DNA of 64,000 nucleotides from Rhodospirillum rubrum ATCC 11170. GTDB lineage: Bacteria; Pseudomonadota; Alphaproteobacteria; Rhodospirillales; Rhodospirillaceae. Where the stretch lies: contig NC_007643.1 in NCBI RefSeq assembly GCF_000013085.1, positions 3,171,501 through 3,235,500 of the forward strand. The letters run 5' to 3'. The notes below the pieces were generated by a model. The model was not told the origin of the DNA and did no database searches. It worked only from the letters and a program-made list of their open reading frames with translations. This document shows positions 42,859 through 51,993 of this stretch, piece after piece; positions within the stretch are counted from its first letter, which is position 1, and each line of letters starts with the position of its first letter. The position numbers were made by a program, and so were the translations under genes.

Positions 42859-44079
42859 TTATGCGTCGTGGTTGGAAGAGGACATCAGTCCCTTGAAGGT
42901 CGTCAGCACCGCCTCGGCGAAAGCCGGGTCGTTGATGGCGGCGGGCACGCGGATCAACTGGCGCCGCCCCGTCGGCCGCACGGTGGCCTCCAGGCTGGCG
43001 AACAGCGCCGCGTCGGCCTCGGGATCGTGGAAGGCCATCCCCGGGACATCAAGGGCCGAGACGCCGCCCTCGGGCAGCAAAAAGCGCACCTCGCCCTCGC
43101 AGGCATTGAGCTTTTCGCCGATCCACCGCCCCATCCGCACGTTTTCCTCGACGGTCGTGCGCATCAGCGTCACCTGGGGATTATGGGCGTAGAAGGTGCG
43201 CCCGGCATAGCGTTCGGGAATGGTGTCGGGCGCCCCGAAGTTGACCATGTCCAGGGCGCCGCAGGACCCGACATAGGGAACGCCAGTGCGGGCGATGGCG
43301 CCCAGGCGATCCTCGGTGCAGGCCAGCACCCCGCCCATCAGCAGGTCGCAGACCTCGGTGGTCGTGATGTCGATCACCCCGGCGATCAGCCCGGATTCGA
43401 CAAGCTTTTCCATCGACTGGCCGCCGGTCCCCGTCGCGTGGAACACCAAAGGATCGTAGGCATCGCCCAAGGCCGCGGTCAGGGCGTTGACGCAAGGGGT
43501 GGTGACGCCGAACATCGTCAACCCGATCACCGGCTTGTCCGAGGCCGACAGGGGTACGGGCGGCGCCTTGGCCATGCCGGCGATGGCATGGGCGGCATTG
43601 GCCAGGATCAGCCGCGAGATGCGGTTGAGGCCGGCCAGATCGGTAACGGAATACATCATGGCGATATCGCTGGGCCCGACATAGGGCGCGACATTGCCCG
43701 AGGCGACGGTCGAAACGATCAGCTTGGGCACGCCGACCGCCAGCCCCCGCAGGGCCGGGGCGATCAGCGCCGTCCCCCCCGATCCGCCCAGACCGATCAC
43801 CCCGGCGATATCGTCGCGGCCGGTCAGATAGCTTTCAAAGGCGACGGCCATGGCGGCGATCGAGCGGCCGCGGTCGCCGGTGAACACCGCCTTGGCGCCT
43901 TCGGGATGGGCGGCCGCGACCTCGGCGGCGGCGACACCATCGGCGAAGGTTTCCGGCCCCGAGGTCGACAGATCGACGATGACCGCCCGGGCGCCGGTTT
44001 GGGTGATCTGATCGCGCACATAAACCAATTCGTCATTCTTGGTATCGCGGGTTCCCACGATATAGAGACGTTTCCCCAT
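42859..44079 (-). CDS. UPF0261 / Tm-1-like ATP-binding domain protein
   Basis: The 406-residue protein starts [20 protein letters not shown] and contains [71 protein letters not shown] and [16 protein letters not shown], typical of the UPF0261 family related to the tomato Tm-1 N-terminal region. The start at 44079 has AGGAGGGATCC upstream, a near-ideal ribosome-binding site; the earlier ATG at 44109 lacks one. An operator-like palindrome lies 61 bp upstream. Confidence 0.88.
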   Translation of the reverse strand: MGKRLYIVGTRDTKNDELVYVRDQITQTGARAVIVDLSTSGPETFADGVAAAEVAAAHPEGAKAVFTGDRGRSIAAMAVAFESYLTGRDDIAGVIGLGGSGGTALIAPALRGLAVGVPKLIVSTVASGNVAPYVGPSDIAMMYSVTDLAGLNRISRLILANAAHAIAGMAKAPPVPLSASDKPVIGLTMFGVTTPCVNALTAALGDAYDPLVFHATGTGGQSMEKLVESGLIAGVIDITTTEVCDLLMGGVLACTEDRLGAIARTGVPYVGSCGALDMVNFGAPDTIPERYAGRTFYAHNPQVTLMRTTVEENVRMGRWIGEKLNACEGEVRFLLPEGGVSALDVPGMAFHDPEADAALFASLEATVRPTGRRQLIRVPAAINDPAFAEAVLTTFKGLMSSSNHDA

Positions 44080-44139
44080 GGATCCCTCCTGAAGGTCGTC
44101 CCACCTCACCGCCAGGGCGAGGAATAATCGTCTTGGCGG

Positions 44140-44157
44140 TTAGATGAATTAATCTAA
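44140..44157. promoter_or_regulatory. TTAGAT-N6-ATCTAA palindrome, candidate operator
   Basis: Perfect arms TTAGAT and ATCTAA separated by GAATTA lie upstream of the UPF0261 gene, in a 131-bp gap between it and oxyR. The form resembles a regulator half-site pair. A second inverted pair, CCGCCA near 44109 and TGGCGG near 44134, is adjacent. Confidence 0.45.
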
Positions 44158-44210
44158 GAGAGCCCGATTAACCCATGGGAAACAAGGCAATTTGCGGGAA
44201 GCCGATTTCC

Positions 44211-45116
44211 TCACGGAACCGCGAGACTGGCCGGCAACCGGGCCAGGATAAAGGCGCCGAATTCGCGAAATTCGGCTACGCGCGCCGAGGTTTTGCGCCA
44301 TGCCAAACCGACTCGGCGGACCGGCGGCGCGCTGAAGGGAATCATCCGGATATTGGGATCCTGGGCGGCCTCGGCGGCGACATACAGATCGGGCAGCAGG
44401 GCCAGACCGATGCGGCTGGCCACCATCTGACGCAGGGTGTCAAGGCTGGTCGCCTGGAAGCCGCCATGTTCGCGCGCCCCCACCCGCCGGCAGAGGTCAA
44501 GCACCTCGTCGCGCAGGCAATGGCCCTCTTCGAGCAGCAAAAGGTCGCGCCCGGCGAGATCCTCGACGCTCACCCGCGTCCTGTCGGCCAGGGCGTGATC
44601 GGGGGGCGCGGCCAGCCATAGGGGCTCGAAAAACAGATCCATGATGTCGAGGCCGGCATCGTCGATGGGCATATCGACCAGGATCAGATCAAGCTCACCG
44701 GCCCGCAGCCGACGCTCTAGGCGCAGCGATGGGTCCTCGCGCAGGTAAAGGCGCAAGGAGGGATGCTTTTCGCGGAAGGCCGACAACACATAGGGCAGCA
44801 GATAGGGGCCGAGGGTGGCGATGACGCCCAGACGCAGCGGCCCCGACAGGGGAGCGCGCAGCGAGCGCGCCAGATCGACGATCTCATTGGCCTCGCGCAG
44901 AACGCCGCGCGCCCGTTCGGCGATTTCGCGGCCGATCGGCGTCAGCACCACGCTGCGGCGAGTGCGCTCGAACAGCGTCAGCCCAAGGAAGGCTTCGACC
45001 TCGGCGATCTGCACGCTGAGCGTGGGTTGCGACACCAGACAAACCTCGGCGGCACGGCGGAAATTCAGGGTATCGGCTACGGCGACGATGTAGCGGAGTT
45101 GGCGCAACGTGAACAT
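44211..45116 (-). CDS. oxyR: Hydrogen-peroxide-responsive LysR regulator OxyR
   Basis: The 301-residue LysR protein has an N-terminal helix-turn-helix (LRQLRYIVAVADTLNFRRAA) and an effector domain with the sequence EEGHCLRDEVLDLC. Cys200 and Cys209 are nine residues apart, matching E. coli OxyR Cys199 and Cys208, the redox pair. LPDLYVAAEA and other core segments follow. I start at 45116 (MFTLRQL); the frame extends to 45152 without a better start. It is divergent from the DUF2076 gene. Confidence 0.86.
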   Translation of the reverse strand: MFTLRQLRYIVAVADTLNFRRAAEVCLVSQPTLSVQIAEVEAFLGLTLFERTRRSVVLTPIGREIAERARGVLREANEIVDLARSLRAPLSGPLRLGVIATLGPYLLPYVLSAFREKHPSLRLYLREDPSLRLERRLRAGELDLILVDMPIDDAGLDIMDLFFEPLWLAAPPDHALADRTRVSVEDLAGRDLLLLEEGHCLRDEVLDLCRRVGAREHGGFQATSLDTLRQMVASRIGLALLPDLYVAAEAAQDPNIRMIPFSAPPVRRVGLAWRKTSARVAEFREFGAFILARLPASLAVP

Positions 45117-45270
45117 CGACGGCTCCGAAAGCGGCTTTAATGATAATTTCACCCTATCACAGGATGCCTTGGTATCAATTGGAACCTATCTTTCAAGGGG
45201 GCTATATCAAGGGTCACCCCGGCGGGATATCCCAAAAAACGCCCGCCGGTTCATCAGGAGATCGAAGGCT

Positions 45271-45831
45271 ATGAACCAAACCGAACGCGACATGATCGAA
45301 GGGTTGTTCGGCAAATTGCGCACCGTGGAATCCCAGGCCCCCCAGCGCGATAGCGATGCCGAGCGCTTCATCGCCCAGCGCATCGCCGCCAGCCCCAATG
45401 CCGCCTATTACATGGCCCAGACCATTCTCGTGCAGGAACAGGCCTTGAAGGCGGCCAATGAGCGCCTGACCGAGATGGAGCGCGAGCGCGAGACCCGTCC
45501 GGCCGCCTCGGGCGGCTTTCTGTCGGGTCTGTTCGGCGGCGGCAGCCAGCCCCAGCCGCCGCGCCGCGCCGCGCCGATGGGCGCGTCCTATGGCGGCCAT
45601 TCCCCCCACCCCGGCGCCGCCTTCGCCAACGCCCCCCAGGGCGGCTTCCTGGCCGGCGCGATGCAGACGGCGATGGGCGTCGCCGGCGGCGTGCTGATGG
45701 GCAACGCCATCATGTCGCTGTTCTCGGGTGACGAGGCCCAGGCCGCCGAGCCGGCGCCCGAACCCGCCCCCGAAGAAGACTACGCCGCCGATGACGCCGG
45801 CTTCGACGACGGCGGCTTCGAGGAACTGTAA
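45271..45831 (+). CDS. DUF2076-family protein
   Basis: The 186-residue protein starts MNQTERDMIEGLFGKLRTVE, the DUF2076 opening, followed by AAYYMAQTILVQEQALKAAN, a Gly/Pro/Ala-rich middle and a hydrophobic FLAGAMQTAMGVAGGVLMGN segment before an acidic tail. No function is established. It is divergent from oxyR across 154 bp. The start at 45271 fits the family; the open frame continues upstream to 45109 inside the oxyR promoter. Confidence 0.8.
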   Translation: MNQTERDMIEGLFGKLRTVESQAPQRDSDAERFIAQRIAASPNAAYYMAQTILVQEQALKAANERLTEMERERETRPAASGGFLSGLFGGGSQPQPPRRAAPMGASYGGHSPHPGAAFANAPQGGFLAGAMQTAMGVAGGVLMGNAIMSLFSGDEAQAAEPAPEPAPEEDYAADDAGFDDGGFEEL

Positions 45832-45899
45832 GCCTCCCGCCGCCGGTCCGGCCCGGCGGCCCGCCTAAAAAGCGGTCACCTCGCCCTGAAAACAGCCAC

Positions 45900-45935
45900 A
45901 GCGGACGGAGCCGGTTCCCCCCGGACCCGTCCGCT
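45900..45935. other. GC-rich hairpin after the DUF2076 gene
   Basis: AGCGGACGG (45900-45908) and CCGTCCGCT (45927-45935) form a 9-bp perfect stem. It is 69 bp past the DUF2076 stop and 36 bp before the sigma-54 promoter; it may be a terminator or a regulator site. Confidence 0.4.
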
Positions 45936-45970
45936 TGGCGCTGGCCCTCGCCCTGGCCCTCGGGGTAGAG

Positions 45971-45985
45971 TGGCACCGGACTTGC
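45971..45985 (+). promoter_or_regulatory. Sigma-54 (-24/-12) promoter of the BMP transporter operon
   Basis: TGGCAC-N5-TTGC with GG at 45972-45973 and GC at 45984-45985, exactly ten bases apart, matches the RpoN consensus. It lies 120 bp before the substrate-binding protein gene in the correct direction. It implies activation by an NtrC-family regulator; I could not identify its upstream binding sites. Confidence 0.72.
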
Positions 45986-46104
45986 GTTGGTCGGGCGCCG
46001 CCCCCCATCCGGGACCGGGCCTTGTTCCCCCCGACCGTGGTTTTGGGGGAAGCAAAGGCTTATCGCGCGCCCCCGCGCCAAATAGCTTGAGGGATCACCC
46101 ATCC

Positions 46105-47094
46105 ATGCTGCGTTCTTTCGTCAAAGCGGCCGTGTTGGCTGCCGCAACCGCGTTCTGCCTGCCCGGCGCGGCCACCGCCGCCGATCCCCTGAAGGTCGCG
46201 GCGGTCTATACCGTGCCGATCGAACAGCAATGGGTCAGCCGCATCCACAAGGCGCTGACGGCGGCGAAAGAGCGTGGCGAGATCGACTACGCCTATTCGG
46301 AATCGGTGGCCAACGCCGATTACGAGCGCGTGATGCGCGAATACGCCGAAAAGGGCAACGCCCTGGTCATCGGCGAGGTTTTCGGCGTGGAACAGGCCGC
46401 CCGCCGGGTGGCCAAGGATTACCCCGACACCGCCTTCCTGATGGGCTCGTCGTTCAAGCCCCAGGCGCCGAACTTCTCGGTGTTTGACAACTACATCCAC
46501 GAGCCCAGCTATCTGACCGGCATGATCGCCGGCGGCATGACCAAAACGGCCAAGATCGGTCTGGTCGGCGGCTATCCGATCCCCGAGGTCAATCGCCTGA
46601 TGAACGCCTTCATCGCCGGCGCCCGCGAGGTCAACCCGCAGGCCAGCTTCACCGTGTCGTTCATCGGCTCGTGGTTCGATCCGCCCAAGGCCAAGGAAGC
46701 CGCCTTCGCCATGATCGAACGCGGCGTCGACGTGCTCTATGCCGAGCGCTTCGGCGTCTCCGACGCCGCCAAGGAAAAGGGCGTGCTGGCCATCGGCAAT
46801 GTCATCGACACCCAGGCCGATTATCCGCAGACCGTGGTCGCCAGCGCCCTGTGGTCGATGGAGCCGACGATCGCCAAGGCCCTGGAGATGGTCAAGGCCA
46901 AGACCTTCAAGGCCGAGGATTACAGCGTCTATTCCTACATGAAGCACCAGGGCGGCGCGCTGGCCCCTTACGGCACCTTCGACGACAAGATCCCGGCCGA
47001 TCTGAAGGCCAAGGTCGAAGCCAAGAAGCAGGCGATCCTTGATGGATCCTTCGTCGTCACCGTCGATGACGCCGAGCCCAAATCCTCCAAGTAA
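46105..47094 (+). CDS. BMP-family ABC transporter substrate-binding protein
   Basis: The 329-residue protein has a signal peptide (AAVLAAATAFCLPGAATA) and the BMP/PnrA fold with LKVAAVYTVPIEQQWVSRIH, SYLTGMIAGGMTKTAKIGLV, and GGYPIPEVNRLMNAFIAGAR. BMP proteins bind nucleosides or nucleobases in the periplasm. I start at 46105; the frame from 45970 runs over the sigma-54 promoter. It heads a five-gene operon (46105-51993) with two permeases, an ATPase and a cytosine-deaminase-like enzyme. Confidence 0.9.
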   Translation: MLRSFVKAAVLAAATAFCLPGAATAADPLKVAAVYTVPIEQQWVSRIHKALTAAKERGEIDYAYSESVANADYERVMREYAEKGNALVIGEVFGVEQAARRVAKDYPDTAFLMGSSFKPQAPNFSVFDNYIHEPSYLTGMIAGGMTKTAKIGLVGGYPIPEVNRLMNAFIAGAREVNPQASFTVSFIGSWFDPPKAKEAAFAMIERGVDVLYAERFGVSDAAKEKGVLAIGNVIDTQADYPQTVVASALWSMEPTIAKALEMVKAKTFKAEDYSVYSYMKHQGGALAPYGTFDDKIPADLKAKVEAKKQAILDGSFVVTVDDAEPKSSK

Positions 47095-47114
47095 GCCAGC
47101 AGGGTCTCTCCCCT

Positions 47115-48671
47115 TTGTCCTCCTCCCCCCCGACGATGACGCAGCCGGAGCCCGCGCTCCGGCTGCGCGCCATCACCAAGCGCTTCGGCGCCCTGTTGGC
47201 CAATGACGCCATCAGCCTGGATCTGGCCAAGGGCGAGATCCTGGCGCTGCTGGGCGAAAACGGCGCGGGCAAGACCACTTTGATGAATATCCTGTTTGGC
47301 CATTATCTGGCCGATTCAGGGTCGATCGAGGTCTTTGGCAAGCCTTTGACCGCCGCCTCGCCGCGCGCGGCCATCGCCGCCGGCCTAGGCATGGTCCACC
47401 AGCATTTCACCCTGGCCGAGAACCTCAGCGTTCTTGAAAACGTGCTGATCGGCACCGAGCCGCTGTGGCTTCCCCGCCTGGGGCGGGCCAAGGCGCGGGC
47501 CCGTTTGCTGGCGCTTGGCCGGCGCTTCGGCCTGGAGGTCAATCCCGACGCCGCCGTGGCCGCCTTGTCGGTGGGCGAACGCCAGCGCGTGGAAATCCTC
47601 AAGGCCCTCTACCGCGACGCCCGCATCCTGATCCTTGACGAACCGACCGCCGTGCTGACCCCGCAGGAAAGCGAAGCGCTGTTTTCCACCCTGCGCACCA
47701 TGGTCGGCGACGGGCTGTCGGTCATTTTCATCAGCCATAAGTTAAACGAGGTCGCCGCCGTCAGCAGCCGGGTCGCCGTGTTGCGCGGCGGCAAGCTGGT
47801 GGCCGAGCGCCCGACCGCCGGCATGAACCGCGCCGCCTTGGCCGAGTTGATGGTCGGCCGCCCGGTGGCCGATCCGGTGCGCCGCCCCCTGCCGCCCGGC
47901 CCGCCGGCCCTGGCGCTGCGCGCCATCACGGTCAACGGTCCCGGGATCCGCGCCCCCTTGCGCGATGTCAGCCTGACCGTCCATCGCCACGAGATTGTCG
48001 GCATCGCCGGGGTGTCGGGCAATGGGCAAGCCACCCTGGCGGCGCTGATTTCCGGGCTGGTCGCCCCGACGTCGGGCCAGTTTCGCCTGTTTGGTCAGGA
48101 ACCCGCCCGCCACCGCCCAACCCAGATGATTACCCTAGGGGTGGGGCGCATTCCCGAGGATCGCCACGCCGAAGGGCTGGTCGGCGATCTGGCGATCTGG
48201 GAAAACCTGATCGCCGAACAGTATCGCGACAAGGCCTTCCAGCGCGCCGGCTTCGTGAAACGCAAGGCCGCCCGCGCCCATGCCCGGGCGCTAATCGCCG
48301 ATTTCGACGTACGCTGCTCCTCGCCCGACGCCACGACGCGTCTGCTGTCGGGGGGCAATATGCAAAAGCTCATCCTCGGGCGGACGTTGACGCGCGATCC
48401 CGGCTTGATCCTGGCCAATCAGCCCAATCGCGGCCTGGATATCGGCGCCGTCGCCTTTGTTCACGACCGGTTGTTGCGGGCCCGCGAGAAAGGGGCGGCG
48501 ATCGTGCTGATTTCCGAAGACCTTGATGAAATCCTGGCGCTGTCTGATCGCATCGCCGTTATCCATGCTGGCCGCCTGTCGCCGCCGGTCGCCCGCGAAA
48601 GCGTGACCATCGGCCAATTGGGCGTGATGATGGCCGGTGACGGCCCACAGGAGGCCGGTCATGCGGCTTGA
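47115..48671 (+). CDS. Double-domain ABC transporter ATP-binding protein
   Basis: The 518-residue protein has two ABC cassettes. The first has GENGAGKTTLMN (Walker A), LSVGERQRVEILKALYRDAR and LILDEPTAVLTPQE; the second is degenerate, with GVSGNGQATLAALISG in place of Walker A, LSGGNMQKLILGRTL and a QPNRGLDIGA motif. This matches RbsA-like subunits that serve BMP-type importers. The start at TTG 47115 has CAGGG upstream; ATG 47136 is an alternative with no clear ribosome-binding sequence. Its 3' end overlaps the next permease gene by 11 bp. Confidence 0.88.
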   Translation: MSSSPPTMTQPEPALRLRAITKRFGALLANDAISLDLAKGEILALLGENGAGKTTLMNILFGHYLADSGSIEVFGKPLTAASPRAAIAAGLGMVHQHFTLAENLSVLENVLIGTEPLWLPRLGRAKARARLLALGRRFGLEVNPDAAVAALSVGERQRVEILKALYRDARILILDEPTAVLTPQESEALFSTLRTMVGDGLSVIFISHKLNEVAAVSSRVAVLRGGKLVAERPTAGMNRAALAELMVGRPVADPVRRPLPPGPPALALRAITVNGPGIRAPLRDVSLTVHRHEIVGIAGVSGNGQATLAALISGLVAPTSGQFRLFGQEPARHRPTQMITLGVGRIPEDRHAEGLVGDLAIWENLIAEQYRDKAFQRAGFVKRKAARAHARALIADFDVRCSSPDATTRLLSGGNMQKLILGRTLTRDPGLILANQPNRGLDIGAVAFVHDRLLRAREKGAAIVLISEDLDEILALSDRIAVIHAGRLSPPVARESVTIGQLGVMMAGDGPQEAGHAA

Positions 48672-49710
48672 ACGACGCGAAAGCGTTCCGGCCTGGGCCT
48701 CGGTCGCAGCCCCCTTGGCCGCCGTCGCCGCCGCCCTCATCCTGTGCGCCCTGCTGGTCGCGGCCAGCGGCGCCCCGGTGCTCAAGGCCTTCGCCACGCT
48801 GTTCACAGGCGGCTTCGGCTCGCGGTTCGCCATCGGCGAAACCCTGACCCGGGCGACGCCGCTGATCCTCACCGGTCTGGCCGCCGCCGTCGCCTTCCGC
48901 GCCAAGTTGTGGAACATCGGGGCCGAGGGCCAGCTTTACCTGGGCGCCCTGGCCGCCGTCGCCCTGGGCTCGGGGCCGCTCGCCCTGCCCGCCTGGGCCC
49001 TGCTGCCCGTGGTGATGTTGGGCGCAGCCCTGGCCGGCGGTCTGGCCCTGCTCGGCCCCGCCCTGCTCAAAACCCGCTTCGGCGTGGACGAGGTGGTGAC
49101 CACCTTGCTTCTGAACTTCATCGTCTTGCTGTTCGTCTCGATGATGCTTGAGGGGCCGATGAAGGACCCGATGGCGATGGGCTGGCCGCAAAGTGCGGCC
49201 ATGCTGCCCGAGGCCGAATTGCCCCGGCTGGTGGCGCGCAGCCGCATTCACGCCGGGCTGCTCATCGCCGTGGCGCTGGCCGGGCTGGTCTGGCTGCTCA
49301 AAAGCCGGACGATCTGGGGCTTCGAGATGCGGGCCCTGGGCGCCAATCCCCGCGCCGCCGCCTTCGCCGGGGTGCCGGTGGGCAAGGTCGTGCTGCGGGT
49401 CGCCCTGCTCTCGGGTGGGCTGGCCGGGCTGGCCGGGGCCTGCGAGGTCGCCGGGCGGGCGGGCTATCTGACCCTCGACATGTCGCCGGGCTATGGTTAT
49501 TCGGGCATCGTCATCGCCATGCTGGCCCAATTGAACCCGCTGGGCGTCATCGCCGCGGCGGTGATGGTGGCCGGTGTTTTCGTCGGCGCCGACGCCATGA
49601 GCCGGGCGGTCGGCGTGCCCAATTACATCGCCGATGTTCTGGTGGCCGTCTCCTTGCTGTGCATGTTGACGGCCATGCTGTTCACCCGCTACCGGCTGCG
49701 CCGCGGCTGA
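48661..49710 (+). CDS. ABC transporter permease (BMP-type importer, subunit 1)
   Basis: The 349-residue protein has about eight to ten membrane segments typical of branched-chain-type permeases (RATPLILTGLAAAVAFRAKL, WNIGAEGQLYLGALAAVALG, FGVDEVVTTLLLNFIVLLFV). Such subunits form the channel for nucleoside or nucleobase uptake. ATG 48661 follows AGGAGGCCGGTC; it overlaps the ATPase gene by 11 bp, implying coupled translation. Confidence 0.87.
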   Translation: MRLERRESVPAWASVAAPLAAVAAALILCALLVAASGAPVLKAFATLFTGGFGSRFAIGETLTRATPLILTGLAAAVAFRAKLWNIGAEGQLYLGALAAVALGSGPLALPAWALLPVVMLGAALAGGLALLGPALLKTRFGVDEVVTTLLLNFIVLLFVSMMLEGPMKDPMAMGWPQSAAMLPEAELPRLVARSRIHAGLLIAVALAGLVWLLKSRTIWGFEMRALGANPRAAAFAGVPVGKVVLRVALLSGGLAGLAGACEVAGRAGYLTLDMSPGYGYSGIVIAMLAQLNPLGVIAAAVMVAGVFVGADAMSRAVGVPNYIADVLVAVSLLCMLTAMLFTRYRLRRG

Positions 49711-49727
49711 ACCGGGAAAAGAAGACC

Positions 49728-50669
49728 ATGGACCTCCTTGATCTGCTGCTCAGCGCTGGCCTATGGGCCACGGTTCTGCGCATCGCCACGCCTTTGATCT
49801 TCGGCACGCTCGGCGAATTGCTCTGCGAGCGGGCCGGGGTTCTCAATCTCGGGATCGAAGGCATCATGACGCTGGGCGCCCTCGTCGGTTGGCTCAGCGT
49901 CTACCAGGGCTGCGACCTGTGGACCGGGGTGATGCTGGCCGCTTGCGCCGGCATGGCCGCCGGGCTGCTTCAGGGGCTGCTGACCGTGCCGCTCGGCCTG
50001 TCGCAGCATGTGACGGGCATCGGCGTCACCTTGCTGTGCACCAGCCTCAGTTATTACGTCTACCGCCTCGCCCTGCCGCAAACGACGACGCCGCCCAGCA
50101 TTGCCCCCTTCGCCCCGTTTGGCGACGGAGCGCTGGCCGACCTGCCGGTCATCGGCGGGGTCCTCGCCCAGCAAACGCCGCTGACCATGGTCGCCCTCTG
50201 CGCCGTCGTGGCGATCGCTTGGCTGCTGTACCGCACGCCGCTGGGGCTGGCGATCCGCATGGTCGGCGAAAACCCGGCCGCCGCCGACGCCCAGGGCATC
50301 AGCGTCACCGCCGTCCGCATGGGCGCGGTGATGGCCGGATCGGCCCTGATGGCCGTGGGCGGCGCCTTTCTGACGCTGTCGGCCTTCAACGCCTTCTTCT
50401 TCAACATGATCGGCGGACGCGGCTGGATCTGCATCGCCCTGGTCGTCTTCGCCTCGTGGCGACCGGGCAAGGCGCTGTTTGGCGCGCTGCTCTTCGCCCT
50501 GTTCGACGCCTTGCAAACCCGCCTGCAACAGGGCGGTGACAGCGGCATTCCCTATCAGGTCTATCTGATGGCCCCCTATGTGCTGAGCATCGTCGCCCTG
50601 GTCGTCATGTCGCGCCGCGCCGCCTATCCCCAGGCCCTGATGATCCCCTTCCGCAAGGGAGAACGCTAA
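49728..50669 (+). CDS. ABC transporter permease (BMP-type importer, subunit 2)
   Basis: The 313-residue protein has about eight membrane segments and family motifs TPLIFGTLGELLCERAGVLN, LGIEGIMTLGALVGWL and GYVMAGSALMAVGG-like AVMAGSALMAVGGAFLTLS. It pairs with the first permease as in BMP importers. I place the start at 49728 (MDLLDLLLSAG); the longer frame to 49659 lies in the previous gene. It is 17 bp after that gene and followed by the deaminase-like gene one base later. Confidence 0.87.
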   Translation: MDLLDLLLSAGLWATVLRIATPLIFGTLGELLCERAGVLNLGIEGIMTLGALVGWLSVYQGCDLWTGVMLAACAGMAAGLLQGLLTVPLGLSQHVTGIGVTLLCTSLSYYVYRLALPQTTTPPSIAPFAPFGDGALADLPVIGGVLAQQTPLTMVALCAVVAIAWLLYRTPLGLAIRMVGENPAAADAQGISVTAVRMGAVMAGSALMAVGGAFLTLSAFNAFFFNMIGGRGWICIALVVFASWRPGKALFGALLFALFDALQTRLQQGGDSGIPYQVYLMAPYVLSIVALVVMSRRAAYPQALMIPFRKGER

Positions 50670-50670
50670 G

Positions 50671-51993
50671 ATGACCACTTTTCCCCCCGCCCAGGACTTG
50701 ATCGTCCGCAACGCCAGCCTGCCCGATGGCCGCCGCGCTCAGGACATCCTGATCCTGGCGGGCACGATCAAAGCCATCGGCCCGGCCCTGGACGCGCCCG
50801 AGGCCACCCCGGTTCTTGACGCCAAAGGCGATCTGGTCGCCCCGCCCTTCGTCGATGCCCATTTCCATATGGACTCGGCACTGTCTTACGGCCTGCCGCG
50901 GATCAACGCCTCGGGCACCTTGCTCGAAGGCATCGCCCTGTGGGGGGAACTCAAGCCCGAGTTGACCCATCAGGCGATTGTTGATCGGGCGCTTGCCTAT
51001 TGCGACTGGGCGATCGGTCGCGGCCTGCTGGCCATCCGCAGCCATGTCGATATCTGCGATCCCCGCCTGCTCGCCGTCGACGCCCTGCTCGAAGTCCGCG
51101 AAAAAGTCGCCCCCTGGCTGACCTTGCAGCTTGTCGCCTTCCCCCAGGATGGCTTCTTGCGCGCCCAAGGCAGCCGCGAGCGCCTGATCGCCGCCCTGGA
51201 TCGCGGCGTCGATGTGGTCGGCGGCATCCCGCATTTCGAACGCACGATGGCTCAAGGCGCCGAAAGCGTGCGCGCGCTGTGCGAGATCGCCGCCGAGCGC
51301 GGCTTGCGCGTGGATATGCATTGCGATGAAAGCGACGACCCGATGAGCCGCCACGTCGAGACCCTGGCGGCGGAAACCACCCGCCTCGGTCTGGAAGGAC
51401 GGGTCACCGGCTCGCACCTGACCTCGATGCATTCGATGGACAGCTACTACGTCTCGAAACTGATCGCCCTGATGGCCGAGGCCGAGCTGGGGGTGATCGC
51501 CAATCCGCTGATCAACATCACCCTTCAGGGCCGCCACGACGGCTATCCCAAGCGCCGGGGGATGACCCGGGTGCCCGAATTGCTCGCCGCCGGTCTGACC
51601 GTGGCCTTCGGCCATGACTGCGTGATGGACCCCTGGTATGGCCTGGGCAGCGCCGACATGCTTGAAGTCGCCGCCATGGGCCTTCACGTCGCCCAGATGA
51701 CCGGCCAGTCGGCGATGGCCGAGTGCTTCGCCGCCGTCACCACGGCGCCGGCCAAGCTGATGGGGCTCGACGATTACGGCCTGATGCCCGGCTGTCGGGG
51801 CGATCTGGTGCTGCTGCAGGCCGGCGATCCGGTGGAGGCCCTGCGTCTGCGCGCGACCCGGCTGGCCGTGGTGCGCGGCGGCCGGATCATCGCCCGCACC
51901 CCGGCGGCCACCGCCACCTTGGATCTGGGCGACGGCGACCGCCCCACCCTAAACCCGGTGTCCTGGCGTGGCGGCGAGCGCCCGGGGTTCTAA
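50671..51993 (+). CDS. Cytosine deaminase-like amidohydrolase
   Basis: The 440-residue protein belongs to the CodA-type amidohydrolases: metal-binding FVDAHFHMD near residue 63, SHVD, HCDESDDPMSRHVETLA, GSHLTSM and FGHDCVMDPWYGLGS. Cytosine deaminase releases ammonia from cytosine or related bases. Its place at the end of a nucleobase importer operon with a sigma-54 promoter suggests use of nucleobases as nitrogen source. The 3' end overlaps the convergent MFS gene by 45 bp. The exact base (cytosine, isoguanine or other) is uncertain. Confidence 0.85.
   Translation: MTTFPPAQDLIVRNASLPDGRRAQDILILAGTIKAIGPALDAPEATPVLDAKGDLVAPPFVDAHFHMDSALSYGLPRINASGTLLEGIALWGELKPELTHQAIVDRALAYCDWAIGRGLLAIRSHVDICDPRLLAVDALLEVREKVAPWLTLQLVAFPQDGFLRAQGSRERLIAALDRGVDVVGGIPHFERTMAQGAESVRALCEIAAERGLRVDMHCDESDDPMSRHVETLAAETTRLGLEGRVTGSHLTSMHSMDSYYVSKLIALMAEAELGVIANPLINITLQGRHDGYPKRRGMTRVPELLAAGLTVAFGHDCVMDPWYGLGSADMLEVAAMGLHVAQMTGQSAMAECFAAVTTAPAKLMGLDDYGLMPGCRGDLVLLQAGDPVEALRLRATRLAVVRGGRIIARTPAATATLDLGDGDRPTLNPVSWRGGERPGF

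Noticed and set aside
45832-46104. Purine-type riboswitch before the BMP operon
   Set aside because: No conserved aptamer core could be recognised; a sigma-54 promoter explains the region better.
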